A stretch of 64,000 nt of DNA from Nitrospirales bacterium (GTDB lineage Bacteria > Nitrospirota > Nitrospiria > Nitrospirales > UBA8639), in NCBI GenBank assembly GCA_031315915.1, contig JALDRK010000001.1, positions 186,001-250,000 of the forward strand, given 5' to 3'. The notes beneath the pieces were generated by a model. The model had not been told where the DNA came from, did no database searches, and saw nothing but the letters and a program-made list of their open reading frames with translations. The position numbers and the translations under genes were made by a program. Below are positions 8,623-18,582 of this stretch, in pieces; position 1 is the stretch's first letter, and each line of letters opens with the position of its first letter.

Positions 8623-10278
8623 TCAATCTCTTCGCGGGTTATAATCCGAGTAATAGTCGGGATCCGGCAAACCTCGTTTCAAAATTTTAAATGACCCGGC
8701 CGGAATGGTGATCCATTTTTTAGGAGTACAACAGGCTCCAGACTCCAGCATGTCCCATGATCCACGCTTGACCACCAACTCTCCCTCGGTAACGTCATGG
8801 TCAAACCCTTCCGGGTGGCCAATTCCAAACACAGGTCGACGAGGAACTTTCACCTGGATTTCCTTATCGGACCAGGAAACCACCTGAGCGGCCACCCCGT
8901 TAATCAACACTTCGGATCGAGAGACATCTTGCCCCAAACGATAATTCTCCCAATCATGGGCTTGGGTATGAAGCGACAGACGGGTCATTTCAGAAATTTT
9001 CAAAAAATTTCCAAAACCACTGCCGGAAATGGTAACCACTTCATCCAACCCCGCCTCTTTGGGCTCATACGAATTGATGGTGGGATGAACCACACTAAAC
9101 TCCCCGGCCGTAATGGAAATCACCTCCTCCCGTTCACAACAGGTCCCGTCCGATTTTGGAATACCCCCGCCCCGCTTGACCACCACCGAACCACTTTTGG
9201 CGCTAAAAGGCACCCAGACATCGATTTGAGTATCTAACCAACGATGAATCACAGCCGGCACACCTCCAATTTCTACCCCATTTCCGGCGAAATGAAAGTC
9301 AAACGCATAGGCGGTGCTGCCACCCTCGGAATATACCCCGAAATTCCGTCCTTTAATAATGACCAAGGTGCCAATAGGTCCGCTTGGAGGTGTCATACTG
9401 CTAACCTGAGACTCCACTACCTCAAAATTGCCAAGAGTTCGATCCTGGCCGTTCCAGCGCAACACCAAAGGCCCGGACTGGGCATTCAGAGGAACATGGA
9501 CGACGATTGTACGATCGGCCCACTGAGCAATCGTGCTGGGTCGATCCCCAAACAAGACCATGCCATCAGCAGGTTTTTCGTGTCCAAAGCCCTGACCGGA
9601 CAATATCAGCTTGCTTCCAATGGGACCGGAAGGCGGATCAAACGCAATCGGAGGAATGACGGTCAATGGCATTCGATTACTCAGAGCATACTCAACCGGA
9701 GCGCAACAAGACCCATCCGGCAACGGATCACTGGAGGCCAGGCGAACCTCTACACCCCCCGTCTGGGCATTTGCCGGGATCAGCACTTCGATTTTATTGG
9801 GACGCCACCGTTGAATTTCTGCCCGAATACCATTTATCAACACTTGATTCACCCCGAACATCGTATTGGGGTCTCGAGAGCCGGCCGTGTTCCCAAAATG
9901 TTCTCCATGGACGGTCAGGAGCGAGCCGGCCTCCGCTTCCAACGGTTCTAATTTGGTAATCCGCACACTCTGGACCGTGAAAGTCCCGACCGACATCTGT
10001 CGGCTCCCATTGGTCACGACGACAGGGCCGGAACGCGCCTTCAATGGCACTTTCACCAAAACAAAGTCCGGCTCCCAAGATTGGATCAGAGCTGAAACGC
10101 CATTAAACTCAACCCGATTTTCCTGGGTACTCTGAAAATCCCCAAACCCGTCCCCATTAATGGTAACCGTGGTGCCGACTGGACCACTTCCAGGAAATAG
10201 TTCAGCAAGAGCCAGAGAGGACAAAACCGAAGACAACAGGGCCAGCGTGCAGACAAACATCATGTTCAAAAATTTCAT
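8623..10278 (-). CDS. Exported multi-TIG (IPT) domain protein
   Basis: The 551-residue protein has a clear signal peptide (MKFLNMMFVCTLALLSSVLS...ALA) and five immunoglobulin-like TIG/IPT domains. Each opens with a P..GPIGT.VTI.G..FG signature (SGPVGTTVTINGDGFG, PPSGPIGSKLILSGQGFG, PPSGPIGTLVIIKGRNFG) and ends in a V.VP..A.SG..VV strand. Three of the domains carry an unusual insertion with a vicinal Cys pair (DGSCCAPVEY, DGTCCEREEV, SGACCTPKKW). TIG repeats occur in surface adhesins and polysaccharide-binding proteins. No anchor is seen at the C-terminus, so it may be periplasmic or secreted. It heads a two-gene unit with the YCF48-like protein. Confidence 0.8.
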   Translation of the reverse strand: MKFLNMMFVCTLALLSSVLSSLALAELFPGSGPVGTTVTINGDGFGDFQSTQENRVEFNGVSALIQSWEPDFVLVKVPLKARSGPVVVTNGSRQMSVGTFTVQSVRITKLEPLEAEAGSLLTVHGEHFGNTAGSRDPNTMFGVNQVLINGIRAEIQRWRPNKIEVLIPANAQTGGVEVRLASSDPLPDGSCCAPVEYALSNRMPLTVIPPIAFDPPSGPIGSKLILSGQGFGHEKPADGMVLFGDRPSTIAQWADRTIVVHVPLNAQSGPLVLRWNGQDRTLGNFEVVESQVSSMTPPSGPIGTLVIIKGRNFGVYSEGGSTAYAFDFHFAGNGVEIGGVPAVIHRWLDTQIDVWVPFSAKSGSVVVKRGGGIPKSDGTCCEREEVISITAGEFSVVHPTINSYEPKEAGLDEVVTISGSGFGNFLKISEMTRLSLHTQAHDWENYRLGQDVSRSEVLINGVAAQVVSWSDKEIQVKVPRRPVFGIGHPEGFDHDVTEGELVVKRGSWDMLESGACCTPKKWITIPAGSFKILKRGLPDPDYYSDYNPRRD

Positions 10279-10559
10279 AATAAGACCTTAAAATTATAGG
10301 ATAACAACAATACCATTCATCAGGAATGACGTTCCCAATCTCTCCACAATTCTGAAAGGGAAAAGCGACCAGCCTAACCGCGGACATACCACTCGTCGGA
10401 ATAGAACCGATCAGTGAGGATGGCACACAGAACTATATCAAGCAGTCTTTTGAGACGTCAATTTACAGGAGCATCCGGTAATGCCATCGGACCCGCAGGG
10501 ATTCCTTTTTAGAATTTCGCCTTTTTTAAAGAAGGTTGGGAGAAGAACCGGAAGATACC

Positions 10560-11474
10560 CTAGGAAGAAGGACATTTGGATAAAAACTGTTGAGCTTCCG
10601 TGCGTACTTCAAGGTCGGCATCCTGTTTCGCGACTCCTTGCAATCGGGAACAAGACTCAAAATCTTCAGCCTGCGCCAGCAATTGCACCGCCTGTAACCG
10701 TAAGGCCCTGGCGGGTGACAGGAGAACTTTTCGGGCCATGGGAACTAATTTCTGTTCGGAAACGCCTTGGCGCCTTAACTCCGCGAACGCTCGTTGAAAA
10801 GCCAAATCCTGGTATACGGCATTGGAAGATTCCATGAAGTGGTCCGGAGCCGTTGATTCCTCACGCCGCACGGAAGACTGGGGGTAGGCCAAGTTAACCT
10901 GTTGCTCAAAAGCGGTCAGTAATCCCCCTTCCAATTGTCCGTTCTGCTCGACCAAATACCGTAAGACCCCACCCAGAAAAAAATAATATGGGTGGCTTTC
11001 AAATTTCATTAAGGCATCCAGATACGGAGGAGACGTAAACAGGGCATTTTTGGATTTTTCAACAATAGTCCAACTAACGGGATGAGGAAGTGCCATCCCT
11101 GAAAATCGAAAATCTCCCTGAATGGTCGTGCCCCAGGCATCAATGCGGTATTGCTCACCCTGTTCCTCACGATAAACCACCAAAAGCTCACATTCATGAG
11201 GCTGGGTTACATCACGAACCACCTGAAACCCGGCCAACCCCACTTTTTTCAAGATCGTCCCTTCCAGGTCATAGAGAAAACGTCCGCGCGTCTTCCAGGT
11301 CGTGGCATCAATATTCACAAAAATCGTGGGATTGAAGACGAATTTCTCTTCGGAGGTTCGAGCCAGACTCCACTCATCGCCCCACAGGCTCAACACAAGG
11401 CCACACAAAATCATGGTCAACTTCTTCAATAGTTCCTTAAGCCCGGTCCAGACAAATCTTCTCGAACCAATCAT
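10560..11474 (-). CDS. Exported protein with helical repeats at the C-terminus, function unknown
   Basis: I do not recognise a family. The chosen ATG gives ~304 residues; an upstream ATG would overlap the RidA-family gene. A hydrophobic stretch (LTMILCGLVLSLWG) near the N-terminus suggests export. The middle is mixed alpha/beta. The last ~90 residues look like alpha-helical HEAT-type repeats (LVPMARKVLLSPARALRLQAVQLLAQAEDF). It follows the RidA-family gene by 19 bases on the same strand and may be cotranscribed with it. Confidence 0.6.
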   Translation of the reverse strand: MIGSRRFVWTGLKELLKKLTMILCGLVLSLWGDEWSLARTSEEKFVFNPTIFVNIDATTWKTRGRFLYDLEGTILKKVGLAGFQVVRDVTQPHECELLVVYREEQGEQYRIDAWGTTIQGDFRFSGMALPHPVSWTIVEKSKNALFTSPPYLDALMKFESHPYYFFLGGVLRYLVEQNGQLEGGLLTAFEQQVNLAYPQSSVRREESTAPDHFMESSNAVYQDLAFQRAFAELRRQGVSEQKLVPMARKVLLSPARALRLQAVQLLAQAEDFESCSRLQGVAKQDADLEVRTEAQQFLSKCPSS

Positions 11475-11493
11475 GATTTTAAGAAAGACCCCC

Positions 11494-11958
11494 TCACCTG
11501 TGATGCACGTGCACAATCAATTCCAATTCGACGGCAGCATGCAGCGGCAACTCAAAGGCTCCAAGGGCCAGTCGGGCATGTCGTCCCGCCTCCCCGAAAA
11601 TCTCAACCAATAAATCCGAAGCCCCATTCAATACCGCAGGTTGATCGACAAAACCTTCGGTGGAAGCCACATGTCCCGTTAAACGCACAATCGACTTGAT
11701 CCGATCCAAGGACCCCAATTCCTGTTGCAAAATCGCCAGCGCATTCAACAGAGCCAAGCGAGACACCTCGGCACCATCCGCTACGGTTAAGGCATTCCCC
11801 AACTTCCCAGGCTTTTGGACTTTTCCTTCTTTAAACGGCAGGACCCCGCTCACAAACACCAGATCCCCGGCCTGCCTGGCCGGAACATAAGAACCCACCG
11901 GACGCGGAGCCGCCGGCAACGTCAAACCCAACCGCACAAGATTTTCTTGAACACCCAT
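11494..11958 (-). CDS. RidA/YjgF-family protein
   Basis: RidA-family proteins hydrolyse reactive enamine/imine intermediates from PLP enzymes, although many subfamilies are uncharacterised. The 154-residue protein has the family strands SYVPARQAGDLVFVSGVLPF and GRHARLALGAFELPLHAAVELELI, with the Arg that binds the substrate carboxylate in RidA. The longer spacing (TGHVASTEGFVDQPAVLNGASD) places it in the YjgF-like group of ~150 residues rather than classic RidA (~130). The start is fixed by a strong AGGAGGAAT site directly before the second possible ATG. Confidence 0.85.
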   Translation of the reverse strand: MGVQENLVRLGLTLPAAPRPVGSYVPARQAGDLVFVSGVLPFKEGKVQKPGKLGNALTVADGAEVSRLALLNALAILQQELGSLDRIKSIVRLTGHVASTEGFVDQPAVLNGASDLLVEIFGEAGRHARLALGAFELPLHAAVELELIVHVHHR

Positions 11959-12090
11959 ATTCCTCCTCAATCATAAAACCTTACCACTCATTCAAAACAA
12001 ACCGCCAGAGTGCAATCCAGGCTCTTTCGGTAGCGAGGATCTCACAGAATTGGAGTTAAAGAATTTTTAAATTCTGATGATGGTGAAATA

Positions 12091-12288
12091 TTAATTTGGG
12101 AATAATTTCTCAAATTCTTTCAGGCAATGGGTCACGGCCCTATCAATTTGGATGCGGATGTTGGCGCCTTGCTGGTCAATTAATTCAGGGACGGTCATGG
12201 GATTTTCCCAAGTTGGTACCTCCTTAGTGATGAGGCCTCCGGTTGTAACCATTGTCCCACATGACGTGTTTGAGATGGATAATGGCAT
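12091..12288 (-). CDS. Small doubtful ORF in an otherwise empty 390-base gap
   Basis: Between the RidA-family gene and the lipoprotein gene only this 65-codon frame is open. It has no recognisable motif, no signal peptide and no clear ribosome binding site. An internal start at MVTTGG would leave ~52 residues. The second half (ELIDQQGANIRIQIDRAVTHCLKEFEKLF) looks like a plausible amphipathic helix, so it could be the tail of a decayed gene. The rest of the gap (11959-12090) is AT-rich and shows nothing. Confidence 0.2.
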   Translation of the reverse strand: MPLSISNTSCGTMVTTGGLITKEVPTWENPMTVPELIDQQGANIRIQIDRAVTHCLKEFEKLFPN

Positions 12289-12347
12289 GAATGCTGGTGG
12301 ATGACAGAAACCGTATCGAGATCAACAAAACGAATAAATTCCGAATA

Positions 12348-12894
12348 TTAAAATTGGTAAGACTTTTCTTCGGGAGTAAGAGGTGGATGACTATAGATAG
12401 GGAAAAGGTGCCAAAAATTTGTTTTAATTTCGATTACCTTGCCCTGACCTAGTTTTTGCGTAAGATCCATAGGGATATCATCCAAGAAGGAATCGGAAGC
12501 GTATTTTATATTCGTGAACCCTATTTGCGTTTTTGCAAAGTCTGATATCTTATACTTAAAAGAAATAGTTGGATCATCTAGATTAAAGAAGAAGGATTTG
12601 TTTAGCCTTTTCTTTGCTTCAATGAGACTGTATTTTCGATCTGCTCCGGGAAAAACGAGAAAACCAGAATTATGGAACCACCACCCGAACTCCGGGGACG
12701 GATAAGCCACGATATAAACATGAGGTGCGTTTTTCAGATTTGGTAACATCTTCAGGTGTTAATTGGATTTTCGCATTTCCCTTGCCGCAGGAAGAAACAC
12801 CAAAAAGAAGAAAGATTAGAAGAATAAGCCTAATGGGGAATGTCACCTTTGCCTGCCTATCGCTGTTAAACAAAGCAATGAAAGAAACATCCAA
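12348..12894 (-). CDS. Small lipoprotein, function unknown (one frameshift)
   Basis: The N-terminal part has a signal peptide with a lipobox (LILLIFLLFGVSSC), so the product should be a lipid-anchored protein. After ~45 residues (QLTPEDVTKSE) the reading frame breaks at T5 (plus strand 12730-12734). It continues in another frame as NAPHVYIVAYPSPEFGWWFHNSG and onward for ~125 residues. Removing one base from the run gives a single protein of ~180 residues. I do not recognise the family. The indel is probably a sequencing error, as in other genes of this window. Confidence 0.55.
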
Positions 12895-12922
12895 ATTTTA
12901 GAGGAAAATCGGCTGACGATCG

Positions 12923-13936
12923 TTAGGAAGCCTGCTTGGTCTTCCCGCTACGCTGGTATTTTTCCACCGCTCGGTTATGCTCGTCTAAAGTGGCCGAAAA
13001 CTCATGGCTCCCATCGTTCCGCGATACAAAATAAACATAATCGGTTGGTGTGGGATCCAGGACGGCCTTGATGGCATCCAAACCCGGATTGGCGATAGGC
13101 CCAGGCGGTAGACCCCGGACTCGGTAAGTGTTGTATGGACTGTCAATGGACAGATCGGCCTTCCGGATATTGCCGTCGAAATTTTCAATGGCATAAATCA
13201 CGGTGGGATCGCTCTGGAGGGGGATATTTTTTTTAAGCCGGTTATGAAAGACTCCAGCTACCAAAGGACGCTCACCCGGCAGACCGGTTTCTTTTTCGAC
13301 GACCGAGGCCAGCGTCAGCACTTCCTGAAGGGTCATCCCCATTCGAGCCGCCTGATTGCGAATAGCAGGGGTCACCACTTCCTGAAACCGGTTCACCATG
13401 GTTTTGAGGATGGCTTCAGCAGGGGTGTATCTGGCAAATTGATAGGTATCGGGAAACAGATAGCCTTCCAGCGTGGGCACGGAGAGGTGCAGACTCCGAA
13501 TAAAGAGTTGATCCTGATTTAGCTGGAGCACTTCCACTTTTTTGGCCATCCCCTTTTGGGAAAGAACATCGGCAATTTGCGTCACGGAATAGCCTTCAGG
13601 GATGGTGACCGCATGTTGAACCAGCTCGCCTTTAGCCAGTTTGTCTAAGATCTCTGTGGTCCGCATCCCTGCATGCAATTCATACTCGCCGGGAAAGATT
13701 TTTCGATCAAGATTTTGGAGACGGCCAAGGATGGAAAATACCCACTTGGCGCGAATGAGTTGTTGTTCATAAAGCAGGTGAGCCACTTGGTTAAAGGTTG
13801 TCCCCGGCGGGATATCCACCAAACGGACCGAGGAGGAATGTCCTGGTGGCTGATTTAACCACAACCAGGCAACCCCAGCCACTCCCAGAAAACAGCCAAA
13901 GAGAATGACTGCTGTAAATTTCAAAAAAACGCTCAT
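12923..13936 (-). CDS. mltG: Endolytic murein transglycosylase MltG
   Basis: MltG (YceG-like) is an inner-membrane lytic transglycosylase that cleaves nascent peptidoglycan and sets glycan chain length. The 337 residues have one N-terminal membrane segment (FLKFTAVILFGCFLGVAGVAWLWL), a LysM-like region (VTIPEGYSVTQIADVL), and the catalytic domain. That domain contains LEGYLFPDTY, the catalytic Glu in LASVVEKET, GVFHNRLKKNIPLQSDPTVIY, SPYNTYRVRGLPPGPI and YVYFVSRNDGSHEFS. It lies 97 bases downstream of alaS on the same strand. Confidence 0.95.
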   Translation of the reverse strand: MSVFLKFTAVILFGCFLGVAGVAWLWLNQPPGHSSSVRLVDIPPGTTFNQVAHLLYEQQLIRAKWVFSILGRLQNLDRKIFPGEYELHAGMRTTEILDKLAKGELVQHAVTIPEGYSVTQIADVLSQKGMAKKVEVLQLNQDQLFIRSLHLSVPTLEGYLFPDTYQFARYTPAEAILKTMVNRFQEVVTPAIRNQAARMGMTLQEVLTLASVVEKETGLPGERPLVAGVFHNRLKKNIPLQSDPTVIYAIENFDGNIRKADLSIDSPYNTYRVRGLPPGPIANPGLDAIKAVLDPTPTDYVYFVSRNDGSHEFSATLDEHNRAVEKYQRSGKTKQAS

Positions 13937-14033
13937 GCCTGTTCGCCCTCTCTGTTCATCCTTTTCGGCACATAACAGGGCAACTCCGATATCAATCCGA
14001 CGAGGTTTGCACCCTATCAGAATTTTACCAGCA

Positions 14034-16679
14034 TCAGCTTAATTGAGAGGCCACATACCCGTATACACTGTCCAGCGCCGCCTTCAGATTCTCTGGCTGA
14101 TTCCCGCCAGCCTGCGCCATTTCCGGTCTTCCCCCGCCCGACCCCCCAACCACTTGTGCGACATGTTGGGCAAGTTTCCCCGCTGGTACCTTGGCCGAGA
14201 CTGCTTTATCGGCAATCACCAGGAACGACACCTTGCCTTCATGAACCGTTCCCAGAACCAGCAGACCGGCAGGGACCTTATGCCGGGCTTTATCCGAATA
14301 AGTCCGAAGTTCATTAATTGTCAGCCCATCAATCCGTTGCACTAGAACCGGTACACCCTGGATCTCACGAATGGCCGCTTCACTTCCGGTTCCTTCCAGT
14401 TCCAGTATTTTTTGTTTTGCCCGCTCCAGATCTTTTTCCGTTTCACGAAGGGTCACCAGCAGTTTTTTGGTTTTATCCAGGACTTCGGTGGGAGCCGCTT
14501 TCAACAGACTCGCCAATTCCCTCCATTCAGTATCCTTTTCCTGAGCCGAACGGATTGCACCCTCCCCCGTCAATGCCTCAATCCGCCGCACACCGGCCGC
14601 CACACCACCTTCGGAAGCAATGCGGAATAATCCGATTTCCCCCGTATGCCGACAATGCGTCCCTCCGCATAATTCCTTGCTGAACTCCCCGATCTCGACG
14701 ACTCGAACCTGATCCCCATATTTATCGCCAAAGAAGGCCAGAGCGCCGCGCTGTAAGGCTTCTTGAATCGCCATTTCGCCGGTTTGGACCGGAGTGTCAT
14801 GGCGGATCTGTGCATTCACTAAATTTTCAATGTCTTCGACATGCCTGGAGGTCAGCCCTTTGAAATGGGTGAAGTCAAATCGAAGCCTGTTTGGTGCGAC
14901 TAACGACCCCTGTTGCTTGACATGCGGCCCCAGTACTTCCCTCAGAGCCGCATGCATCAAATGCGTGGCCGTATGATTTTTGGCGGCATTCTGGCGCAGT
15001 GCATGGGCCACCGAAGCCTGTACTCGATCTCCGACGTGCACCTGACCTTCCAGGACTTGTCCTTTATGCAGCCACCACCCTTTGCCCGCTTTGACGGTAT
15101 CCTGAACCTGAATGCGTGAAGATGGGCCGACCAGCGTGCCATGATCCCCAACCTGTCCTCCGCCTTCAGGAAAAAAAGGCGTCGAATCCAGGACAAACTC
15201 GACGACCTCTCCCTGGACGGCTTCCTTGACCAACTGTTCGTCCTTGAGCATAGCCAAAACCGTGCCCTCGCTCTGCTCCATGGAATACCCTACAAATTGG
15301 GTCTGAGGAAAAGGCTCAAGGGCCGTCAATAATCCTGATCGAGCTTCACCGGAGGAAAATTTGGCGGTTTTTCGTGCCCGGTCACGCTGAACCTCCAACG
15401 ACTGTTGATACCCGGCATGATCAAGAGTCAGCCCCTCCTCTCTGGCGGCATCCTCCACCAGATCCATAGGAAAACCATAGGTATCGTAGAGCTTAAAAAT
15501 CGCCTCTCCGTCCACCTGTGTCCGCCCTTGCCTTTTGGTCTCTGACAGGAGTTGATTCAGAAGAGGCAGGGCCTGTTCCAAGGTCCCGATGAACCGCTCT
15601 TCTTCCACCCGTACGACTTCCGTCACTGTCTCGCCCATTTGACCCAGTTCGGGATAAACCGGCTCCATCTGGACGACAACCCTGGGAACTACATTGAACA
15701 AAAATTCGTGTTCGACCCCCAACAAGCGGCCATGCCGGGACGCACGGCGCATGATCCGTCGCAAGACATATCCCCGACCTTCATTGGACGGTAAGACCCC
15801 GTCGGTAATGAGAAACGTCATGGCACGAACATGATCCGCGATGACCCGCATTGATCGGTCCGACGTGAGATCCGTCCCATATGTCTGTCCGCACTGCTGC
15901 CCGATCGCCGTTAACAATGGTCGGAAAATATCACTGTCATAATTAGAGGACACCCGCTGCGTGACCGCGGCCAACCGTTCCAATCCCATGCCCGTATCGA
16001 TGCTGGGCTTCGGCAGCGGCCGAAGATTTCCGGAGGCATCTCGGTCATACTGCATAAATACCAAATTCCAGATTTCCAAATACCGGTCGCAATCGCACCC
16101 CACCGCACAAGTGGTTCGGCCGCACCCAAAAGCTTCCCCCTGATCAATCAAGATTTCCGAACAGGGACCGCAGGGTCCGGTTTCTCCCATCTGCCAGAAA
16201 TTATCTTTTTCCCCTAGCCGCACGAGACGATCGGCCGGCACACCCACCCGCTTGCTCCACAGCTCATGGGCTTCGTCGTCATCCCTGAACACCGTCACCC
16301 ACAGTCGGTCAGGAGGCAGACCTGCCACTTTGGTGAGGAATTCCCAACCATACGCAATCGCATCTTCCTTGAAATAATCGCCAAAGGAAAAGTTTCCCAA
16401 CATCTCGAAAAACGTATGATGCCGCCTCGTAAAGCCGACATTTTCCAAATCGTTATGCTTCCCGCCCGCCCTCATACATTTTTGAATGGACACCGCCCGC
16501 GCATAGGGCTTGGTCTCTTCCCCCAAAAACACCCGTTTGAATTGATTCATCCCGGCATTGGTAAACAGCAGGCTGGGATCGGCTTGAGGAATCAGCGGAG
16601 CACTGGGCACAGCCGTATGGCCACGATCCACGAAATACCCCACGAAAGCCCGGCGTAAATCTTGAGAGTTGGAAATCAT
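14034..16679 (-). CDS. alaS: Alanine--tRNA ligase
   Basis: AlaRS charges tRNA-Ala and edits mischarged Ser/Gly. The chosen ATG gives 881 residues beginning MISNSQDLRRAFVGYF; the frame is open 51 codons further upstream, but those overlap recA. Motifs: class II core (DPSLLFTNAGMNQFK, NVGFTRRHHTFFEMLGNFSF, DTGMGLERL), editing-domain zinc/water ligands HTATHLMH and CGGTHCRHTGEIG, and the C-terminal DHHA1-type GGSGGGRPEMAQAGG. Family length is ~875. It lies 31 bases after recA in the recA-alaS-mltG arrangement. Confidence 0.97.
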   Translation of the reverse strand: MISNSQDLRRAFVGYFVDRGHTAVPSAPLIPQADPSLLFTNAGMNQFKRVFLGEETKPYARAVSIQKCMRAGGKHNDLENVGFTRRHHTFFEMLGNFSFGDYFKEDAIAYGWEFLTKVAGLPPDRLWVTVFRDDDEAHELWSKRVGVPADRLVRLGEKDNFWQMGETGPCGPCSEILIDQGEAFGCGRTTCAVGCDCDRYLEIWNLVFMQYDRDASGNLRPLPKPSIDTGMGLERLAAVTQRVSSNYDSDIFRPLLTAIGQQCGQTYGTDLTSDRSMRVIADHVRAMTFLITDGVLPSNEGRGYVLRRIMRRASRHGRLLGVEHEFLFNVVPRVVVQMEPVYPELGQMGETVTEVVRVEEERFIGTLEQALPLLNQLLSETKRQGRTQVDGEAIFKLYDTYGFPMDLVEDAAREEGLTLDHAGYQQSLEVQRDRARKTAKFSSGEARSGLLTALEPFPQTQFVGYSMEQSEGTVLAMLKDEQLVKEAVQGEVVEFVLDSTPFFPEGGGQVGDHGTLVGPSSRIQVQDTVKAGKGWWLHKGQVLEGQVHVGDRVQASVAHALRQNAAKNHTATHLMHAALREVLGPHVKQQGSLVAPNRLRFDFTHFKGLTSRHVEDIENLVNAQIRHDTPVQTGEMAIQEALQRGALAFFGDKYGDQVRVVEIGEFSKELCGGTHCRHTGEIGLFRIASEGGVAAGVRRIEALTGEGAIRSAQEKDTEWRELASLLKAAPTEVLDKTKKLLVTLRETEKDLERAKQKILELEGTGSEAAIREIQGVPVLVQRIDGLTINELRTYSDKARHKVPAGLLVLGTVHEGKVSFLVIADKAVSAKVPAGKLAQHVAQVVGGSGGGRPEMAQAGGNQPENLKAALDSVYGYVASQLS

Positions 16680-16710
16680 AGAATGACTGTTAAGACAGCG
16701 AGCGAAATGT

Positions 16711-17820
16711 TTAAGCCTTTCCCCCGACAGACTTTTTGGGGTCGGCCTTACCCGAAGGGGCAGGTTCGTTGGATGCAGAAATGCCCTTGATGCCAACGCT
16801 AAGACGGATCTGTTCCTCAATGGTCTGTGCAAGACCAGGATTATTCTTTAAAAACACCTTGACCGCCTCTCTCCCCTGCCCCAGCCGCTCGTCTTTATAG
16901 GAATACCACGCCCCGGCTTTCTCGATAATCCGACGGTCAACACCTAAATCCACGATCTCTCCAGACCGGGAAATCCCTTCGGCAAACATGACATCAAATT
17001 CGGCCTGCTTGAAGGGAGGGGCCATTTTATTTTTCACGACTTTGACCCTCACGCGACTCCCTGTGACCTCCTGCCCTTCTTTGATGGATTCAATCCGTCG
17101 AATATCCAATCTGACGGAAGAATAAAATTTGAGAGCATTGCCTCCCGTAGTAGTTTCCGGGTTACCGAACATCACGCCGATTTTCATTCTGATTTGATTG
17201 ATAAAAATAATGGAGGCATGCGACTTGGAAATCGCACCGGTCAACTTCCGTAACGCCTGGGACATGAGCCTGGCTTGTAAGCCCATGTGGGAATCGCCCA
17301 TTTCTCCTTCGATTTCGGCACGGGGCGCCAGCGCGGCAACCGAATCGATGACAATCAGATCCAGCGCGCCGCTCCGAACCAGGGTTTCGGCAATCTCCAA
17401 AGCCTGCTCACCCGTATCCGGTTGCGCAACCAACAGATCGTCGGTCTGGACGCCAAGTTTTTTCGCGTAGGCAATATCCAGGGCATGTTCGGCATCGATA
17501 AACGCGGCGGCTCCTCCGGCCTTTTGCGCTTCGGCAATCGCATGCAAACACAGGGTAGTTTTTCCCGATGATTCCGGCCCAAATATTTCAATGACCCGTC
17601 CCCGAGGGAGCCCACCGACCCCCAAGGCCATATCCAGTGCAATCGAACCTGTGGGAATGGACTGAACATCTTGAGAGACCTCGTCCGTGCCCAACTTCAT
17701 GATGGCACCCTTTCCAAATTGTTTTTCAATTTGAGTCAGGGCCAGATCCAGGGCGCGTTTTTTTCCTTCTTTCTGGACGTCTTTTTGAGAATCCTTCGAT
17801 TGGGCAACACGTTCGGCCAT
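16711..17820 (-). CDS. recA: Recombinase RecA
   Basis: RecA forms ATP-dependent filaments on single-stranded DNA, drives strand exchange and activates SOS cleavage. The start at MAERVAQ is supported by AAAGGA 7 bases upstream and gives 369 residues. Visible motifs are the KGAIMKLG N-domain, Walker [10 protein letters not shown], Walker [12 protein letters not shown], the L1 loop [20 protein letters not shown], the L2-region [14 protein letters not shown] and a lysine-rich disordered tail. No recX follows; alaS does. I did not find a recognisable LexA operator in the 167 bases upstream. Confidence 0.98.
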   Translation of the reverse strand: MAERVAQSKDSQKDVQKEGKKRALDLALTQIEKQFGKGAIMKLGTDEVSQDVQSIPTGSIALDMALGVGGLPRGRVIEIFGPESSGKTTLCLHAIAEAQKAGGAAAFIDAEHALDIAYAKKLGVQTDDLLVAQPDTGEQALEIAETLVRSGALDLIVIDSVAALAPRAEIEGEMGDSHMGLQARLMSQALRKLTGAISKSHASIIFINQIRMKIGVMFGNPETTTGGNALKFYSSVRLDIRRIESIKEGQEVTGSRVRVKVVKNKMAPPFKQAEFDVMFAEGISRSGEIVDLGVDRRIIEKAGAWYSYKDERLGQGREAVKVFLKNNPGLAQTIEEQIRLSVGIKGISASNEPAPSGKADPKKSVGGKA

Positions 17821-17987
17821 AAACAATCCTTTGGTTGAGAAACTTGGCGGCATGCCAGGCAGTGGTGGCTATCTTACCCGACGGTCCTTAACAGGTAAAT
17901 GGTTTCCTCCCCCTGATAATTTGCTTTTGCACATCCAAAGATCAACCATAATCCACAGACAACAGATCGCGCTGACCTTTCAGCTTG

Positions 17988-18578
17988 TTAAACCGCCTCG
18001 GATGAACAAACAAACGGGTGGCTCCAAAGCACTTTATAGCGAGGCCCCGTAGATGATATTTCGCTCCGGTATAACACCATTCGATCTACCATCAACACAC
18101 TCACGACCTCTTGGGATTCCAAAACGCCTCCTGCTGTCAGTGCCCTTCCTACCTTGCCCCCATCCGATTTGATTCGGGCCAGAGTCACATGGGGATGAAA
18201 GGATTTTTCTTCGACAGGAAATCCTAATGGCTCGAGGACCATTTGTATGCGCTCCTGCAATTCGAGCAACCGATCTACCGATCCCGTTAATCCGGCCCAT
18301 AGGACACGAGGGGACCGAGTGTGAGGAAACACTCCAATTCCCTGAATATTCAACGAAAAGGGCGAAACCAGTGAACTCATGCCCCGTAACGCCTCAAAAA
18401 GTTGATCAACCATGTCAGATGTGATCGACCCAAAAAATTTAAGTGTTACATGGACATTTTCCGGCCGAACCCAATTGACCGGAGGAAGAACAGGGCGAAT
18501 CTTCTGCTGTAAGGTATTGAGATCTTCTCGCACTCTAGGAGGGAGGGATAAAGCCAGAAATGCCCGAATGTGGCCCAT
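17988..18578 (-). CDS. thpR: RNA 2',3'-cyclic phosphodiesterase
   Basis: A member of the 2H phosphoesterase superfamily; the E. coli homologue ThpR (LigT) hydrolyses 2',3'-cyclic phosphate termini of RNA. Both HxTx motifs are present, HVTLKF and HPHVTLAR, about 80 residues apart, in a ~196-residue protein of normal length. I chose the ATG at 18578, which begins MGHIRAFLALSLPP and avoids overlap with cinA. An ATG six codons upstream would overlap cinA by 14 bases. Position between cinA and recA fits a DNA/RNA repair operon. Confidence 0.88.
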   Translation of the reverse strand: MGHIRAFLALSLPPRVREDLNTLQQKIRPVLPPVNWVRPENVHVTLKFFGSITSDMVDQLFEALRGMSSLVSPFSLNIQGIGVFPHTRSPRVLWAGLTGSVDRLLELQERIQMVLEPLGFPVEEKSFHPHVTLARIKSDGGKVGRALTAGGVLESQEVVSVLMVDRMVLYRSEISSTGPRYKVLWSHPFVCSSEAV

Positions 18579-18582
18579 CGTC

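Noticed and set aside
9244..9951. 235-codon plus-strand ORF inside the TIG-repeat gene
   Set aside because: It is antisense to a gene with signal peptide and five domain repeats, has no motif and no ribosome binding site.
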